Source: Ilyonectria destructans
Lineage: Eukaryota > Ascomycota > Sordariomycetes > Hypocreales > Nectriaceae
Reading direction: 5' to 3'
Length of the DNA: 64,000 nt
NCBI GenBank assembly: GCA_020740775.1
Contig: JAHEWK010000001.1
Span: 2,914,001 to 2,978,000, forward strand
The notes beneath the pieces are model-generated. The model ran no database searches. It saw only the letters and a list, made by a program, of their open reading frames with translations, and had not been told where the DNA came from. Made by a program: the position numbers and the translations under genes. Shown one piece after another: positions 42,795 to 55,291 of the stretch (position 1 is its first letter; each line of letters starts with the position of its first letter).

Positions 42795-42812
42795 GGGGGG
42801 GGGGGGGGGGGG
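42795..42812. repeat. 18-base G homopolymer
   Basis: An unbroken G run. Such runs are rare in gene-containing fungal DNA and prone to length error in sequencing, so the exact length should not be trusted. Confidence 0.9.
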
Positions 42813-43227
42813 AATGGCGCCTACGCCTGCGCCCGCGCCCGCGCCCCGCTGGCATGGCGAGCGCGAGTGTCGGGTGTTGAGTCTGCCGTGCTAAGTCTGG
42901 AGTTGTGCAGCATCCAGTATTCAGCGGCCAGTGCCTATCTGGTGTTGGTGCTATTTGTGGCGCGGCTGTGTGCTGCATGCACAAATGTTGGCCATGCTGT
43001 TGCTGCTTGGTGTATACCGGGGTGAGGACTGGTGTGCGCGTGTGTGTGGATTGAGTGGATTGAGTGGATTGAAGTGGGTTGCGTGGGTTGAGTCGGTGTG
43101 GGTGTGTGGAGAGAGAGATCCATGGAATGGATGGACCAGGGACCTTGCTTTGCCGTGACGATCATTTGCTTCTGCCCTGTGGCCCTACCTACCACCTACC
43201 TGTAGGTACCTATGACCCTAGGTACCT

Positions 43228-43260
43228 GTTGGCCCTGTGGCCCTGTGGCCCTGTGGCCTT
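43228..43260. repeat. 8-bp GGCCCTGT tandem repeat
   Basis: About four head-to-tail copies of GGCCCTGT followed by a degenerate copy. It sits in the apc2-side spacer downstream of the zinc-finger gene. Confidence 0.85.
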
Positions 43261-44254
43261 GGGGCCTTGCAGTTGCAGTTGCAGGCCAGCCTCTGCGCTC
43301 TTGCCCAATCCCCACACAAAGCTCGCACAGGCCCAGGTGTCTGGGGCATCCCATCCTCAGGTGTTTCAGATGTCCTGCGTCGTTCGATTCTTGCATGGCT
43401 CCTGCCCCCAATCACTCTCTATGGTCGCTTTTACGAGCCTCGCTGCATTCCAGCACCCGTGGCCTTCTAACGCCCTGTGGCCTGTGGGGATCTTTGTTAG
43501 CCTGGCTGGCAGTGGCAGTCGACTTAGCCACACGGGTTAATTATGGGTTCCTCCAAAGTCCAAAGTCCAAACAACCAAACCGAAATTCTCTTTGCTCGTC
43601 CATGTCCCACAGCAGGGGTCGATTTCGAGTTTCGCTTCCCCAAACACATGCGTTCTGCCACCATCGTCACCCGGTGTGTGTCTGTCACTTCTCACAGCAA
43701 GAAACGACCAAGGTTGATCAAACGTGCATTCCAATGAAAACTGTTCCGACTATATCGGTGGGTATGATAGATAAGAGGAGAGAACAAGAAATTGGACAAG
43801 AAAAGGCCAAGAAGAGTGACAGAAAGTGAACAAGAAAAACTCCAATAACATAACCAGACCCAATGAGAACCTCCAAATAATCACAATGGTTCCGGTTCCC
43901 AAAAGACATCCCAAGGCATCCGTCATTCCCTCATGCATATGTTCATACCGAGCACCCCGATTACCATGCCCGACCCCTTTCTATTCCGGTCCAGCACTAA
44001 GCCCCAAAAGTCCCTTGCAAAACCGGCAAGAGGCTGTTTCCCCGAGTAAAACGCCGTTCCATCCAGTAATAATAGCAAATGCGCCAACGCAGATTTGGAT
44101 ACGATTTGGATGAGTAACCAAACCCCAGTGAGGCTGCGCCCAAGGCTGAGCCCCGAAGTCCGAAGGGCGCTTAGGTGTATCCCCGCTCGGGACCGACGCC
44201 AAGAACGTCGCATGAACATCCCAACCCCCGGATCATCCAGGTGGAAACACCACC

Positions 44255-45847
44255 CTAGGTGTTTCGCCGACCCTTGCATTTGTCGTGGAGGAGGTGTCCA
44301 TTTCGCGCAGTGGTCCTGGTGAACTCAGCTCCGCAGTTGGGGCAAGACGCCTTAGCTGCCTGTCCAGATTTCTCGCGTTGGTGCCGCAACAGGTTGCTAA
44401 AGGTCGAAAACTGACGCCCGTTGCAACCGTGTTCCCAGCATCGTGGTTTCGGTCGACTCTGCACGACTCTGACGTGTCCACCACCCTCGTGCGAGCTTGC
44501 GCCTCCAGTCGTCATGACGGCAGGGACCTGGTACATGAGACCAACGTCCTGACCAACAGGTAGTGATGTTGGTCGAGTGCTATTTCAAGAACGATTAGCT
44601 AAGCCCGGTGTCAATGTGTCTCGCAGGACATACCTGTAATGGCCAGGCCCTGCATAAACAGCGGAATAATCAATCGGTAAGTTGTAGTTGTGTTGCCTGT
44701 GAAACAGAAATTAGCATGGTCCAGGCGCTGTTACGTAGCTTCGATAACATACAAGCTTTGTGGGTACGAAGTTGGGTACACCGGGGTTGCCTGCGCATGT
44801 TGCTCCTCCGCCGAAGGGCTGTATGAAGAAAGATAGGGCGACGTGCTCATTGTAGCAGCAGGTTCCGCCATGAGGGAGACAGGAGCAGAGGCGGTCGTGT
44901 AGGCTGGTAGGCTCATTGCACTCGAAGCATCGGGTAGCTGCATGGCTGATGATGGGGACTCCACGTAGGGGGGGCTGCTGGTTCGGCGCACGCGCGACAT
45001 GAGTCTTGTGTCTCGGCGGGCTTTGTCTTGTTGTCGCTTCAATTCACGCTGCTCTGCTGTGAGGGAGTATCGTGGAGGGCTGGATGTCAATGATCTCGTG
45101 TCCATCGGTGGGGTAAGGCTGGGCTCCGATCCGTGGCCCATCGAAGAGAGCGCATTGCTCAGGACGGAGTTGCTGGAGGCATGGGATTCGAGTGGGCCTG
45201 TTGAGATGCGTCAGTCTAGTTCCCATGAAGGAGAGAACTTGATGGTACCTACCTGGCCAGGTGAATGCCGACCTCGGTCCCATGGAGAAGGAAGGGTCAT
45301 ACTGAATTGCAACGGTACTTTCGCTCGGGTTAGTTAGGTACTGAGCGGGGGCTCTTGCATCGAGAATCGCATACCTCATGTTGGATGGTGGTTCAGCCTG
45401 GCGAAAGCGAGGTGCTTGTTGGAGTGAAGTTCCGTGGGTTTGCTGGTGGGAGAGGGGTGGGATGGAATCTTCGGGGATTGTGTCGGGCTGGGACCAGGTC
45501 GAGTTTAGGACTGCCGGGCTCAAGACTGGAAATGGGGAGTAAGGCTGAGAGGCAGGTGTGGGGAGATAAGCCGAGTGCGCTGCTGGGGTGCTCAGGTACG
45601 CCGTGGAGGAATACGCGTTTGACGATGAAGTTGACGGCCGGACCGCTTCGTTCGAGAGGCTCTGAGGCGAGGCGGTTATATCTGAATTGGTGACAAACTG
45701 CGAAGTGATGTCGGAAAGTTGACTCCCGGGACCTGATCTGGCCGGCGGTGAGCTCGGGTTGTCACAGCTCCCATCTCTAGTAGTCGAGTCCATCTTGACG
45801 GATGACGGGGGAGATGGGGGGAGTTGGAGAAACTCGGATTGAGACAT
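44255..45847 (-). CDS. C2H2-type zinc-finger protein, putative transcription factor (4 exons)
   Basis: Exons are 45847-45253, 45197-44753, 44696-44634 and 44579-44255, giving 475 residues. Introns of 55, 56 and 54 nt have GTAGGT, GTATGT and GTATGT donors. The first 390 residues are Ser/Pro/Thr/Tyr-rich and disordered, with S-T-P-A and Y-L-S-T-P motifs, as in fungal activators. The C-terminal 60 residues hold two fingers. The first has C-x4-[11 protein letters not shown] and no obvious fourth ligand. The second, [10 protein letters not shown] then H and D-K-C, is C2HC-like with a basic tail. Nuclear DNA binding is inferred. A further 57-nt in-frame intron may lie in exon 1 (donor GTATGC at about 45386, CTAACTAAC branch, acceptor GAAAG), giving 456 residues. 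About 6.6 kb of non-coding DNA lies upstream. Confidence 0.8.
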
Positions 45848-48800
45848 ACGGAAAGACGAGAGACAACGAAGCCAATGATGAAGGAGGGGGCGGCGCTTTT
45901 CGGAGGTGAAGTGCCAGTGTGGCTGGATGGACTGAATGAAGAGCCGGGAGACCGAGACTTATAACTCGCCGTTGTGAATGTGGCTAGAGGTAAAGAAGCA
46001 TTGGGTGGCAGCTGAAAGAAGTGATCTATCTATGGACCGTCTGAGCCTCGAAACCTGTCAGGGCCAGGACGTCGAGGGCTTATATGAAATCGGGCAGTGG
46101 AGTTTCTCATATCCAACGGGCGAACGTGGGTGCATGACGAAGGGGAGAGAGCACTGACAGGGAATAAGCTACATCCCAGAGAGATGAGCGGCATGGTCCA
46201 GACAGGCTTGGGGCGGCATGGGCACAGTCCATGGCAGGGTGTGAGTTGCAGTCCGTACTCCTTCCAGTGGGCAATTAGAACAACTTGCGGCAACAAGGGT
46301 GTGGCATCATTGCGGGAGTGGCACCATGAAAGATGGGTGGAGGACGAGGGGAGAAGTTGGGGAGGGGGGGTGTAGGCGTGGGGCGTGGGCGTGGGCGTGG
46401 GCGTGGGCGTGGGCGTGGGCGTGGGCGTGGGTGCGAGATCCAAATGGCAAGGCAGGCAACGTCCTAGGAACCCGCGGGCAAGGTGCAAGTGTGTGGCGTA
46501 GGGGACAGGGAAGAGCCTCGATAGGTTCGACCAGCAGTGCAGTGCTCTAGACCCGTGTCAAGTGGTCCTGCTAGGCTCATCGCGGTACATGCCATGGCCC
46601 CGACATGAGAGGATAGGGCCTGGCATGGTAGCGTGCAAGCCATGGGTGACAGCCCACGCATCAGACGCCGCCCGCGCCAGGGAGTTTACTCTGACATGGA
46701 GACCAGCGGGTCGTTGCAAGGACCAACAGTCCCTACCCAAGATGGGAGACCAGGGTGATGAGACGAGAGACGACACTGGAGTTGGGGCTGAAGCGGGAGC
46801 CGCCGCTGGAGGGGTTGGAGTTGACAAATTCTAGGCTTGGTCAAGTCTCACGATGAGAGACGCAAGGTCATCAGTACGTCAGCGACTTGGTTCGACCCAA
46901 GTGGAGAGTCGAAGCCGTCATGTCTGTCATCTGCCCCATGCTTGTCAGTCCGTTTGTTCCACGGTAAAAGGCCCTGGTACTGAGTATTTGGTTTAAGGCA
47001 GGGAGGGGGGTGTGGGCCAAGGATCCCGCTGGTATTCAGTCATACTACGTAGTAGGTAGTCAAGGAGCTTTGCCGAACCCTGGCCACTGATGAGCGATGA
47101 TGCTGTGCTAGCTCAATAAGGGCAGGCTGGGTACCTGGTGTCTCGACTTGTATCTCAAGTTGGGCTTTTTGTGGTACTTTGGGGCACTTGGGGCATTGGG
47201 GTCTTAGATCATTGGCAAGGCCTCTCCTTGCTCACTATACTCCCTACGCCAACAGCAGATGGTCGGGAGGCGACAAAGGCGGGAACTTGGGCAGAGCCGT
47301 GGGATTCATATCCCTGTCGCCTTGTGGCTCACTTTGTTCTGAGCTTGGTGCGAGTGGGTGGTCAAGGCAGTAGGAGAACCGTGGCTGGAAGACAAGACGG
47401 CTGGCCGGGTGGTGAGCTAATTGTAGGGGGGCGACGCGTGCATCCAGTCAGTGCGTCCTATTGCTTGATTTGACATGTCGAGAAAGCGCTGGAGGAAGCG
47501 TCCAGCACGAGCAAGGGCCCCAAAAGACGGGCCGGCAGGGCCACCAAGACAAGACCTTGTCGGGGGCCAAGGGAAAATAGAGAACAGCGGTGTCGTGGGA
47601 GACTGGGAGGCGGTTCAAGGGACAGGGGCCACGGGCCGGGGGCCAACGCCCGCTTGACGTGCTGTCGAAATCGAGTGCCGTGGAGTCCGCGAGGTGCCGT
47701 GGAGTCGTCGAGGTTTAGTGTCGTCAACTCGCCGAGCGCCAGTGGGATGCACGTCGCAATCTTGGGAAGCGGTGCGTGCGCGTTTCGACTGGTTGTGCGT
47801 ATAGCGGCAACAGACGACGCAGACGCCTTACCGCTTCGGGGGCGGGCGTTGTGCTGTGCCTCTCGCGGGAGGCACGACGGAAGATGGGATGGGCCAGGTT
47901 TCGGGTGATACCTGCCCGGGAAGTCTGCTGCCAGCGGATGAGGCAGGTGTCGGTACGCTCCAACTGGGTATCAGAGCTGATCCCAGCGGTATCAAGGTAT
48001 CTTAGGCGCAACGGCCTGCGCTAGACGTTTATTGCTGCCGACCGTTGGGCGGAATGGGCGTCCCCGTTGCCGCGGACCCCAGGTCTCCCTACTTCCCTAC
48101 TTCCCTGTCCACTGTCCACTGTCAAGCCTGCCTGCCCATTACCCACCGCCTGTCCACTTGCAGTGCACCCAGTGCCCAGCACATCTGTGCTTTCCCCTCA
48201 CGCCTCGTGCCTCCATGCCTCGTGTCTTGCGCGGATTCCATCAACAACTTCCCCAACGGGCTACCCATGGTATACCTTCTCTCACGACTTTTATCCCCTC
48301 GCTCATCTCTCTCCCTCACTACACCTCGTCTCTATCCCTACCTGTTTCCCTATCGGACGTTGTTTTGATCTTGACTACCTTGCAACCATGCACTAGTCGC
48401 GCACACTTTCATCCATCGTCCATTCATTATCCTCCATCGCCTTCTAGGCACCGAGATATCCTGCAAAGGTCGGTGGGCACACCTGCTCCGAGGCCCTGAC
48501 GGGAACTTGACAGGCATTATACATGACTCTTCAAGTTCGAGATACTATTTATCCTTCCTATTTTGGGCCCTCGCATACTACATCCTGCCCTCCCACGGTA
48601 ACACCCGCGACCCGCGCCAGTGACTCGATCCGCCCAGCAACACACACCCCCTTGGACGTACCGTAGCCACCACATGAACAAAGCAAACAACCGACCAAGT
48701 TCAAAGCATTATCCCTTGTACTCTGTACATGCTCGTACATCACTGCCCCCCTCGCCATTGTTTTCGTAACGGACTCGACCCGGCAATATCTCTTGGGACA

Positions 48801-51800
48801 ACGGGTACGCTTGTCCCGCTCAACGGCTCCGGTCCACTTGGCCAGCCAGCGATGTGACACAAGGAGAGCGTTGATGGCTGAGCTCATTAGCTCGAATGGT
48901 TGCCCGAGACAGGCAAGACCAACAACGTCGGCGTCTATTCAACCCAATGACCCAGCCCCTCTCTAACGCAGGCGCGCCAGCTGCTTGAGGCTGGGATCCA
49001 CGGCACTTCACGAATAAATGGGCTAACGCGATGGTACGTACTCGCACAAAAGGTCATTGGCGAGCATTGGCACCCTAACTTGATAGCGGCATGCGCACGG
49101 CCCCAATCGGAAGAATTGGCTCGCCCACAGCTTGGAACACGCTGGTGATGTTTCTCAACCCCTGCCCTTTAGCTCCAAGGTCTATGCTGGTAGACATCAT
49201 CACGCTTTGCGCTCCCTGCAGGCCTTGCGCTATTCTCATCGGACTCTCGGCTTGCGGCGCATCCTTGCTTGGCCAAGGAATCCAGCTTCTCACCCCTCCC
49301 TAGTCCAGGTCCAAACAGCCATTTCACTGTGTGAGTGGAACTGGGGTATTTTTACAAACCTACATTCTCTTGCAGCCAACATCTATTGCAACGCTACGAA
49401 CAGAACCCGAATATTTGTCACTATGCGGCTACGTCAACGAGTGATCTGCTGGAGGGATCGGCCGCAGGGTTGGGGTCCGGGGCTCCAAAAGAACGCCTCG
49501 CACCCTCCACGCACACACGATTGTGGCACTTGACGGGAACTGCCCCTGCAACCAGCGTGCTTTATGACACCGCCAGTGAAATTGGCGGGTGGGCGAGCAG
49601 AGAAGCCAGACGACTGGGGGGGACGAGCCACTCGGTGAACAAGCGCGTCCTGCTCTAGGGTGCGCTCAACTTGAAACACCACTGTAATTTGCTCCTAGAT
49701 TTGACAGTCAGCATGTCCTTTGTACCCCGGACCAGGGCTCTGTGACAATTGGCGTCGCTCGCTCCGTGTCTGCGCTCCTGAGCGCGATCTCCGGAAACCC
49801 CAAATCGCCGGGCGCGGACCCCATGTACCGACGAGATCTACAGCTGACAGACCTGTTCGCCAGAGTCTAGCCTGCTTCCAATGTTTACTAGCGTATTGCG
49901 TAGGTATTGAAGCCCAGGAGGAGGTATTGATGCTCTTCCCTCGTACAGTGTCCAACCAGATTAACATGACCGCTGGGCATCCACAAACACTTGGCAGCGT
50001 GCATAGTGATGGGCAGCTTATCGCATTATTGGAATCCGATCACGTCCTGTATGGATGTGTGCCCATTGGATGTCCCGAAGCGATGGGGCAAGCGACTCTC
50101 GAGGGTCCCCAGCAACGCAGCACGGTTCCCAAAGTCAATCCAACGACAAGGTGCCGACAAGGTACCGACTAGCCTACGTTGGGCAGGTCCAGATCGTTCC
50201 TGGGACGTCTAGCGCTGCATCTTTCGATTGTTGCCTAGGAAGGAACAACTTAATTGAAGTTCGACTAGAGGCGAGAGAATGGTTGATTAGCGTCGCCTTA
50301 CGGACAACAGACACCCCTTCTTCTTGCTAACAACTCAACCACGCATCTCGTTGCCATGCTCGATCTTGCGGCGCCGCTATTCTACGCGAGCGGTAACTCC
50401 ACTTTTACTGGGTGTGGCTGTCGCAACAAGGCACGACAAGGATTCGATCGCGCCAACTTGGGGACGGCGTCAACCATGGTTGTCTTAGCTTGGGCCTTCT
50501 TGTCTTGTGTGCCCCGCTATTCTCTTAGGGTAACTAGGTCATGAAGATTGGAGAAAAGCCTCAGGAAATCATAACTCAATGTCTAAGGTAATCTGCAAAA
50601 GGTACCGCGGTACAACGAAATTCGGTTCTTTAGCAGCAGACCCTCCTGAGTGCTTATGATTTCCTTCTTTTTCCTTTCGGATCCTGCCTTTCAAGCTCCA
50701 TTATTCCTATCCGGGGTGAATAATACGAAACCAATCAACCTCGCTGGTGTTGTAGGTTGTACGTGTTGGTTGCTAACAGTCCTCTGGCGTGACGGTTAGT
50801 AGCCGATTAGCACAGACATAGTACCAGCAGGGGTTAGAGGTGGCTTGACAGTCCAAACCACCCAACGGCCAATAATCACACCCTAACCCAACACCTTACT
50901 GCTCCACCGTGAAGTAGTCTGCCTTACGAACGTCAGCCCTGAAACGTATCGCAAACCCTCCGACATCGATCGAAACCCTTCCGCCATCGATCGTAAACCA
51001 TCCGGAGATCAACAGACCCGGCCTTCGCATATCGAGACCGGTGCAGCGCCACAACAGCGCCCGTCAGTGCCATGCCACTGTCAACGACGCTTGCTATCTC
51101 AGAAGGAGCCGTCGAAGCACTAGTGACCGCGGGAGTCGAGTTGCGGGTTGGAAATCGTCTGCCTAACCGCCTGCAGAGACGATCACACGGTTTGGGCACT
51201 TTACTTGCTGCTCTCGCGCGGGCGCCGCTCACCCGACCAGTTGGTCAAGGATCTACAATGTGATGGCGTGTTGCGGCTGTTCTCTCCGCTGCGTTGTCGG
51301 TGTCCATTCTATTCTCTGCGACGATTTCGACTCGTTTGAGGCAAGGCGACTTCCGGCCGGTGGCGGAACTAACACAGCCAATACTCAAATATAGTATCTG
51401 TGCAAGCTGCTGCATACATGGAGGGCACCACTTAATCCGACAGGGACATGATGGATGTGACGAGGGTCCCACAACCGCCTGCGCCTCGTATGTGTACTGG
51501 TTTGTTTGGTCCCGCCTACAGGGCCTGGGTGTCAAACCGCCCTGCAGGGCAGACAGAGGCTCTCAGCCCCCAAAGAACTGAGGCCTGAGGGGCGGGTGCT
51601 GTCGATGAAACGTGCATCGCCAACTTCAATCTCTTTTTGCGGGAACATCGACAGCTGCTGGGACTGGAGAATCCTACGTGCTGCGCCAAATGATCCTCCG
51701 AGTGTGGCTGTTCAGTTTCGAAAAACAACCAACAAGTGTGGCCGTCGTTACATTGGTATGGGGCGCAGCGCTCACCCAGCACACTGCACCACCAGGTTGG

Positions 51801-52476
51801 GATCAAGGGACCCGGTCATGTTTCAGAACCATCTACTGTACACTGCGCTCCCGTACATGGTGATGCATCCTACCACGCCCATTTGGATGCAGCATTCTTC
51901 TTCTTCTAGAACGTCGGTGCGTTATCGGAAAGTCGGGTCCCACATCCCCGGTCCCCATCCTCTTCACCGGCCGTGGAGCGACATCTGCAGATGCTGCCAT
52001 GAGCCACCCTCGCTCCCGTTCTGGCGCTGGAGGATGCGCTGCCGGGGTGACGATCCTTCTGGCCCATCTGCCATGGCCCATCAACCATGGGACCTGCGCA
52101 AGCAGAAAACCTGTGGCCCAACCAAGTGTCCAGGGTTTCCACCTCTACTTGCCGTCCAAGACTATCCATCAACTAATTACCTAGAACGAGCAGAGCTGGG
52201 TGGGTGGTGGAACGGCCCCCACCACTTGCCGAAGAGGTGGCCCCCAAGATCATAAGCGCCGTCAGAGCAACCCAGAGTTGCACTGCTCCTCGTGGAGCCC
52301 AATCCAACCCCAAAGTACGACCGAAGACGAAGGGTGATACTGTGTGTCCCAGAGTGGGGAGTGGGACATGAGGTCATTGCAAGTCGGCGCCAGGATGTAT
52401 CATGTATGTCCGGCTTCAGGTTTCCGGTATCTGTTTTGTCCCCCGGGGACGCCGGTCTGAATGTGGCAGCTGTGGT
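45848..52476. other. 6.6-kb gene-free region upstream of the zinc-finger gene
   Basis: Between the zinc-finger start and the F-box gene's 3' end. Six-frame translations here lack domains, long frames and coherent splice chains. The longest, 51506-52255 plus, is His/Pro/Trp/Ser-rich and reads like chance translation. A hexamer array lies at 46378-46432. I see no transposon ends, tRNA or rRNA. It may hold a large regulatory region, a non-coding RNA or a decayed element. Confidence 0.5.
46378..46432. repeat. (GTGGGC)n hexamer array with G-quadruplex potential
   Basis: About nine GGGCGT units in a row on the plus strand, giving many G3-N3-G3-N3-G3-N3-G3 matches. The plus strand is the template strand for the zinc-finger gene, whose start codon is about 530 bp away. 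Structure formation and a regulatory role are inferred only. Confidence 0.9.
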
Positions 52477-52597
52477 TCATTTCAAGCATCCTTTAGAGAA
52501 GGATTCCTCTCCTCGGTGATGAAAGGAATGCCGACGGTTGCCAAGGTGGGCCGAATGATGGCTGTTGGGGAAGCAGACGCATTCCTTCCTCGTCACA

Positions 52598-55291
52598 TCA
52601 CAGGGTACCGTGCCGAGCTCTGAAGATTGCAACCTTCTCGTCATAGAAGAAGATTTTTCTGAGTCGATACGTTTTGTTCGACTCCGACTTACCTCGCTCC
52701 AGGGCAGACCAGTCGTTTTCCGTCTGTCTTCTCGAGGATTGTGATTCATCATCAGAGCCCTCGGCTAGAAGATCGTCGTCGTCGCCCAGAGCTCCATCTA
52801 TGGACGGGGGGTTCATATCTGAAGACATACTTGGGAGCGACATCGAGTCGCTGCTCCATGACCCGGAATCTGATTCGGCTGCCCCACGTCGGGATTCAAC
52901 GATTTGGAAGCACGCGCTCTTGATACCGATGAAGCACAGCCGAATTTCTGGGCGGAGGGTTATCACGTCTACAATCTGATGCCCCAGTTGCATAGAATCC
53001 GGTGTGGACGAATCTCTGCCTAGGCTGAGGATATGCAACGCCGTCAGCTTAGGGATATTAGGTAGACGCTGAAGAACCGTATGCTACAGGAGGTTAGCGG
53101 TAGGTACTGCGGGAATCGGGAAAGTGGAAAATCATACCCATTCCTTTGGAGGTATGCTAGCTGAGAGCTCCCTGAGAGCCCCCATGCGGCCGCTCGTCAC
53201 ATACAGAATCATTTCTCTCCTCAAGGGCCAGTACATTCGCCTAATGTCGCCATGGTGGAGCAACCTGTCCGGGTGAGAGCTGTCCAGGAGGAGTTTCTTG
53301 AGGCTTGCATGGTGTCTTTTGACTACTCCAGTAAAGATAGGTGCAATCGGTACCACGGGATGGCTTGTACGTCGCCGGTCATGCAGGAACAAAACCTCGA
53401 GCGAGTTTGGAGCCAGGGTCTCCTTCAGAAAATGTATCAAAGCGAACGTAGTCACGTCGATGTGGATATTCTTCAGCTTCAGGTGGTAGGTTGGGGCTTC
53501 TTTAGACTGACGCCCACCAGGTCCCCGATGAGGTGCTCTACCCGGGGGTATTGGTCGGAACTGCTCCCTTAGAGCTCTCCATAATCGATCCTGGCGGTCA
53601 CAGCCCAATATCGTCAGGGTTGTCATGACGGTCCAGTCAAAGGCATGAGTGGAAAGTGTCGTGTGTAGCGGGAGTCTGGCTAACTCTAGACTCTCAAGCG
53701 CTAGCTTGCAGTCGACGTCCGTCGCTGTCTTAGACGATGTGACACATGTCGCCTCCATCCATGGGGTTTCAGAACCGGCCGGGCCGTCATTCGGTGTCGA
53801 TGCCATTTGTCTCGGTATAGGATCCGTAAGTGGCGCAGCAGCCTCAGGGTTTTGGTGCGTAGGTCCGAGTCCTTGGTCCGCACTAGCAGAAGTGCTCGCC
53901 ATCCGTGGCGGTATCGGGCTCGAGCTCGATGGCTTGGCGTCGGAATCCGTCTCCCCCTTTTTTGGACGAGGATGGTTCTTTCGTAGATCATAAACACGGG
54001 CCAGGATGACGCCCAGGACGCCGCCCAATCTGCGGTCTCCAATCCTGCTCTCGCCGGGCCAGCGGGCTTCGGGGTCATACTGCCGCAGCCCATGTTGATC
54101 GCCCTTGATCTGAGTAAAGTCGTCACTCGCGGACTTGGTGGCGACGCTAACTCGGAGCTCTTTCAGCGTGGACTTGGATCTCTCAATGAGAACCGCCAGC
54201 TCGTCTAGATATGAAAGCTGGTCGACATCCAGGGCAGCTATGCTCCGGAGGGCAGGGAGGATACTGTAAGTGGGATACTGGACGTCAGATTCCGCGTAGG
54301 CAACTCTCTGGTACGGAGACAGTAGGCGGGAAGAAGGCTGACTGCCGAGAGATTCCGGGTTGCTGCTCGGGGGGGACGGCGGTGCCGGTGGGGGCTGCGG
54401 AATTCCCGGAGGAGGTGGAGGTGCATGGCCGTTGTGAAAGATGCGGGAACTGGAAGACGACGAGCTGGACGGGGGGTCATCATGCCAGCGAACCCAGACC
54501 TCGTCGAGCTTGCCAGTACAGTCGTCATCGAGCGAGGCCAAAGCCATGAAGACATTGGAGGATAAGCCGGTGGGCATGTCCCACTTGAACGACTCGAGGT
54601 TGGCCATCTTGGGGAGAGCCAAGGCGACGAGGGTGTTGAGCATCATGCCCGCTTCGTTGGTGATGGAGTAGTCATTCACCCACTTGGTTGGGCCGTTGTT
54701 GATTTTGAAGGTCTTTATGAAGCGGGCATTACTCCCTTGCTTCCTAGGTGGAGGGAGGCCCTGCAGGCGGTGCATTGTCCGCGCAAAACGGCTGCCCAGG
54801 GCGAGGCTGGAGAGGCCATATGTGAGGGCATCAAGTTGTTCGCCGATACTGAAAAAGTCGGCGTCGGGCCAGACGATGTTGAAAGCGGAGTACACGTATG
54901 GAATCACAAGGCCATGAAGCGTCGAGTTGACAAGGAGCAGAGTCAGCAAATCTTCCTCGTTGGGCTGAGCTACCTAGAAGAACGGTTCAGCGATGGCGAT
55001 CTGTATAGGGTAGGTAGGTAGGTATCGAGTTGCGCGCACCTCATGGAAGATCAAGCGCAGGATGTCGACGGGCAACTTGAGGAGGGTCAGGGTGCCGGTG
55101 TCCTCGAGCGGCAGCGGAAACGGGGGCATCTCCAGGACCTTTCCCTTTCCCTTCCAGCGCCTCCGGAGCTGTTCGGAGGTGGCGGCGACGTCATCGCCGG
55201 CGTCATGGCTGCCGGGGCCGTCGTGGGTTTCGCGGTGCCCATGCCCGTGCGGCGGATAAGGATCGGAGGGCGGGGATGAGGATGAGTCCAT
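52598..55291 (-). CDS. F-box domain protein (3-4 exons)
   Basis: Exons are 55291-55040, 54973-53138 and 53083-52598, giving 857 residues. The first intron (66 nt, donor GTGCGC) splits the F-box. Joined, it reads L-P-V-D-I-L-R-L-I-F-H-E, then V-A-Q-P-N-E-E-D-L-L, then L-L-L-V-N-S at about residues 65-100, fitting the family core L-P-x-E-I-L. F-box proteins recruit substrates to the SCF ligase through Skp1. The rest holds Pro/Ser-rich linkers (about 54400-54470) and leucine-rich helices, possibly a degenerate LRR-like substrate region. The second intron (54 nt, GTATGA donor, CTAAC branch) joins K-E-W to H-T-V-L-Q. Near the end a strong GTAAGT donor (52692) and CTTCAG acceptor (52620) allow a 73-nt intron that would shift the C-terminus to a stop at 52477. 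The start chosen is M-D-S-S-S-S-P-P. Confidence 0.8.

Larger units (their letters stand above)
39426..44254. other. 4.8-kb gene-free spacer upstream of apc2
   Basis: Lies between the Apc2 start and the stop of the zinc-finger gene. The first kilobase, very GC-rich around 39600-40150, is presumably promoter and leader. Open frames in it (for example 39537-40181 plus, 41233-41805 plus) are Ser/Pro/Arg/Cys-rich without domains. TACGTAGTCCTACGTAGTC near 41194-41212 is a short palindromic repeat. No RNA gene was recognised. Confidence 0.5.

Noticed and set aside
45314..45386. 73-nt intron in the zinc-finger gene ending at ATTCAG
   Set aside because: Using that acceptor shifts the frame and meets a stop in the next exon; read-through or the 57-nt variant keeps the frame.
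46885..46910. GGTTCGACC resembling a tRNA B box
   Set aside because: No matching A box or cloverleaf could be drawn around it.
51506..52255. Plus-strand 249-codon frame in the large spacer
   Set aside because: Composition is random-like (His, Pro, Trp, Ser, Cys), with no domain and no codon bias like neighbouring genes.
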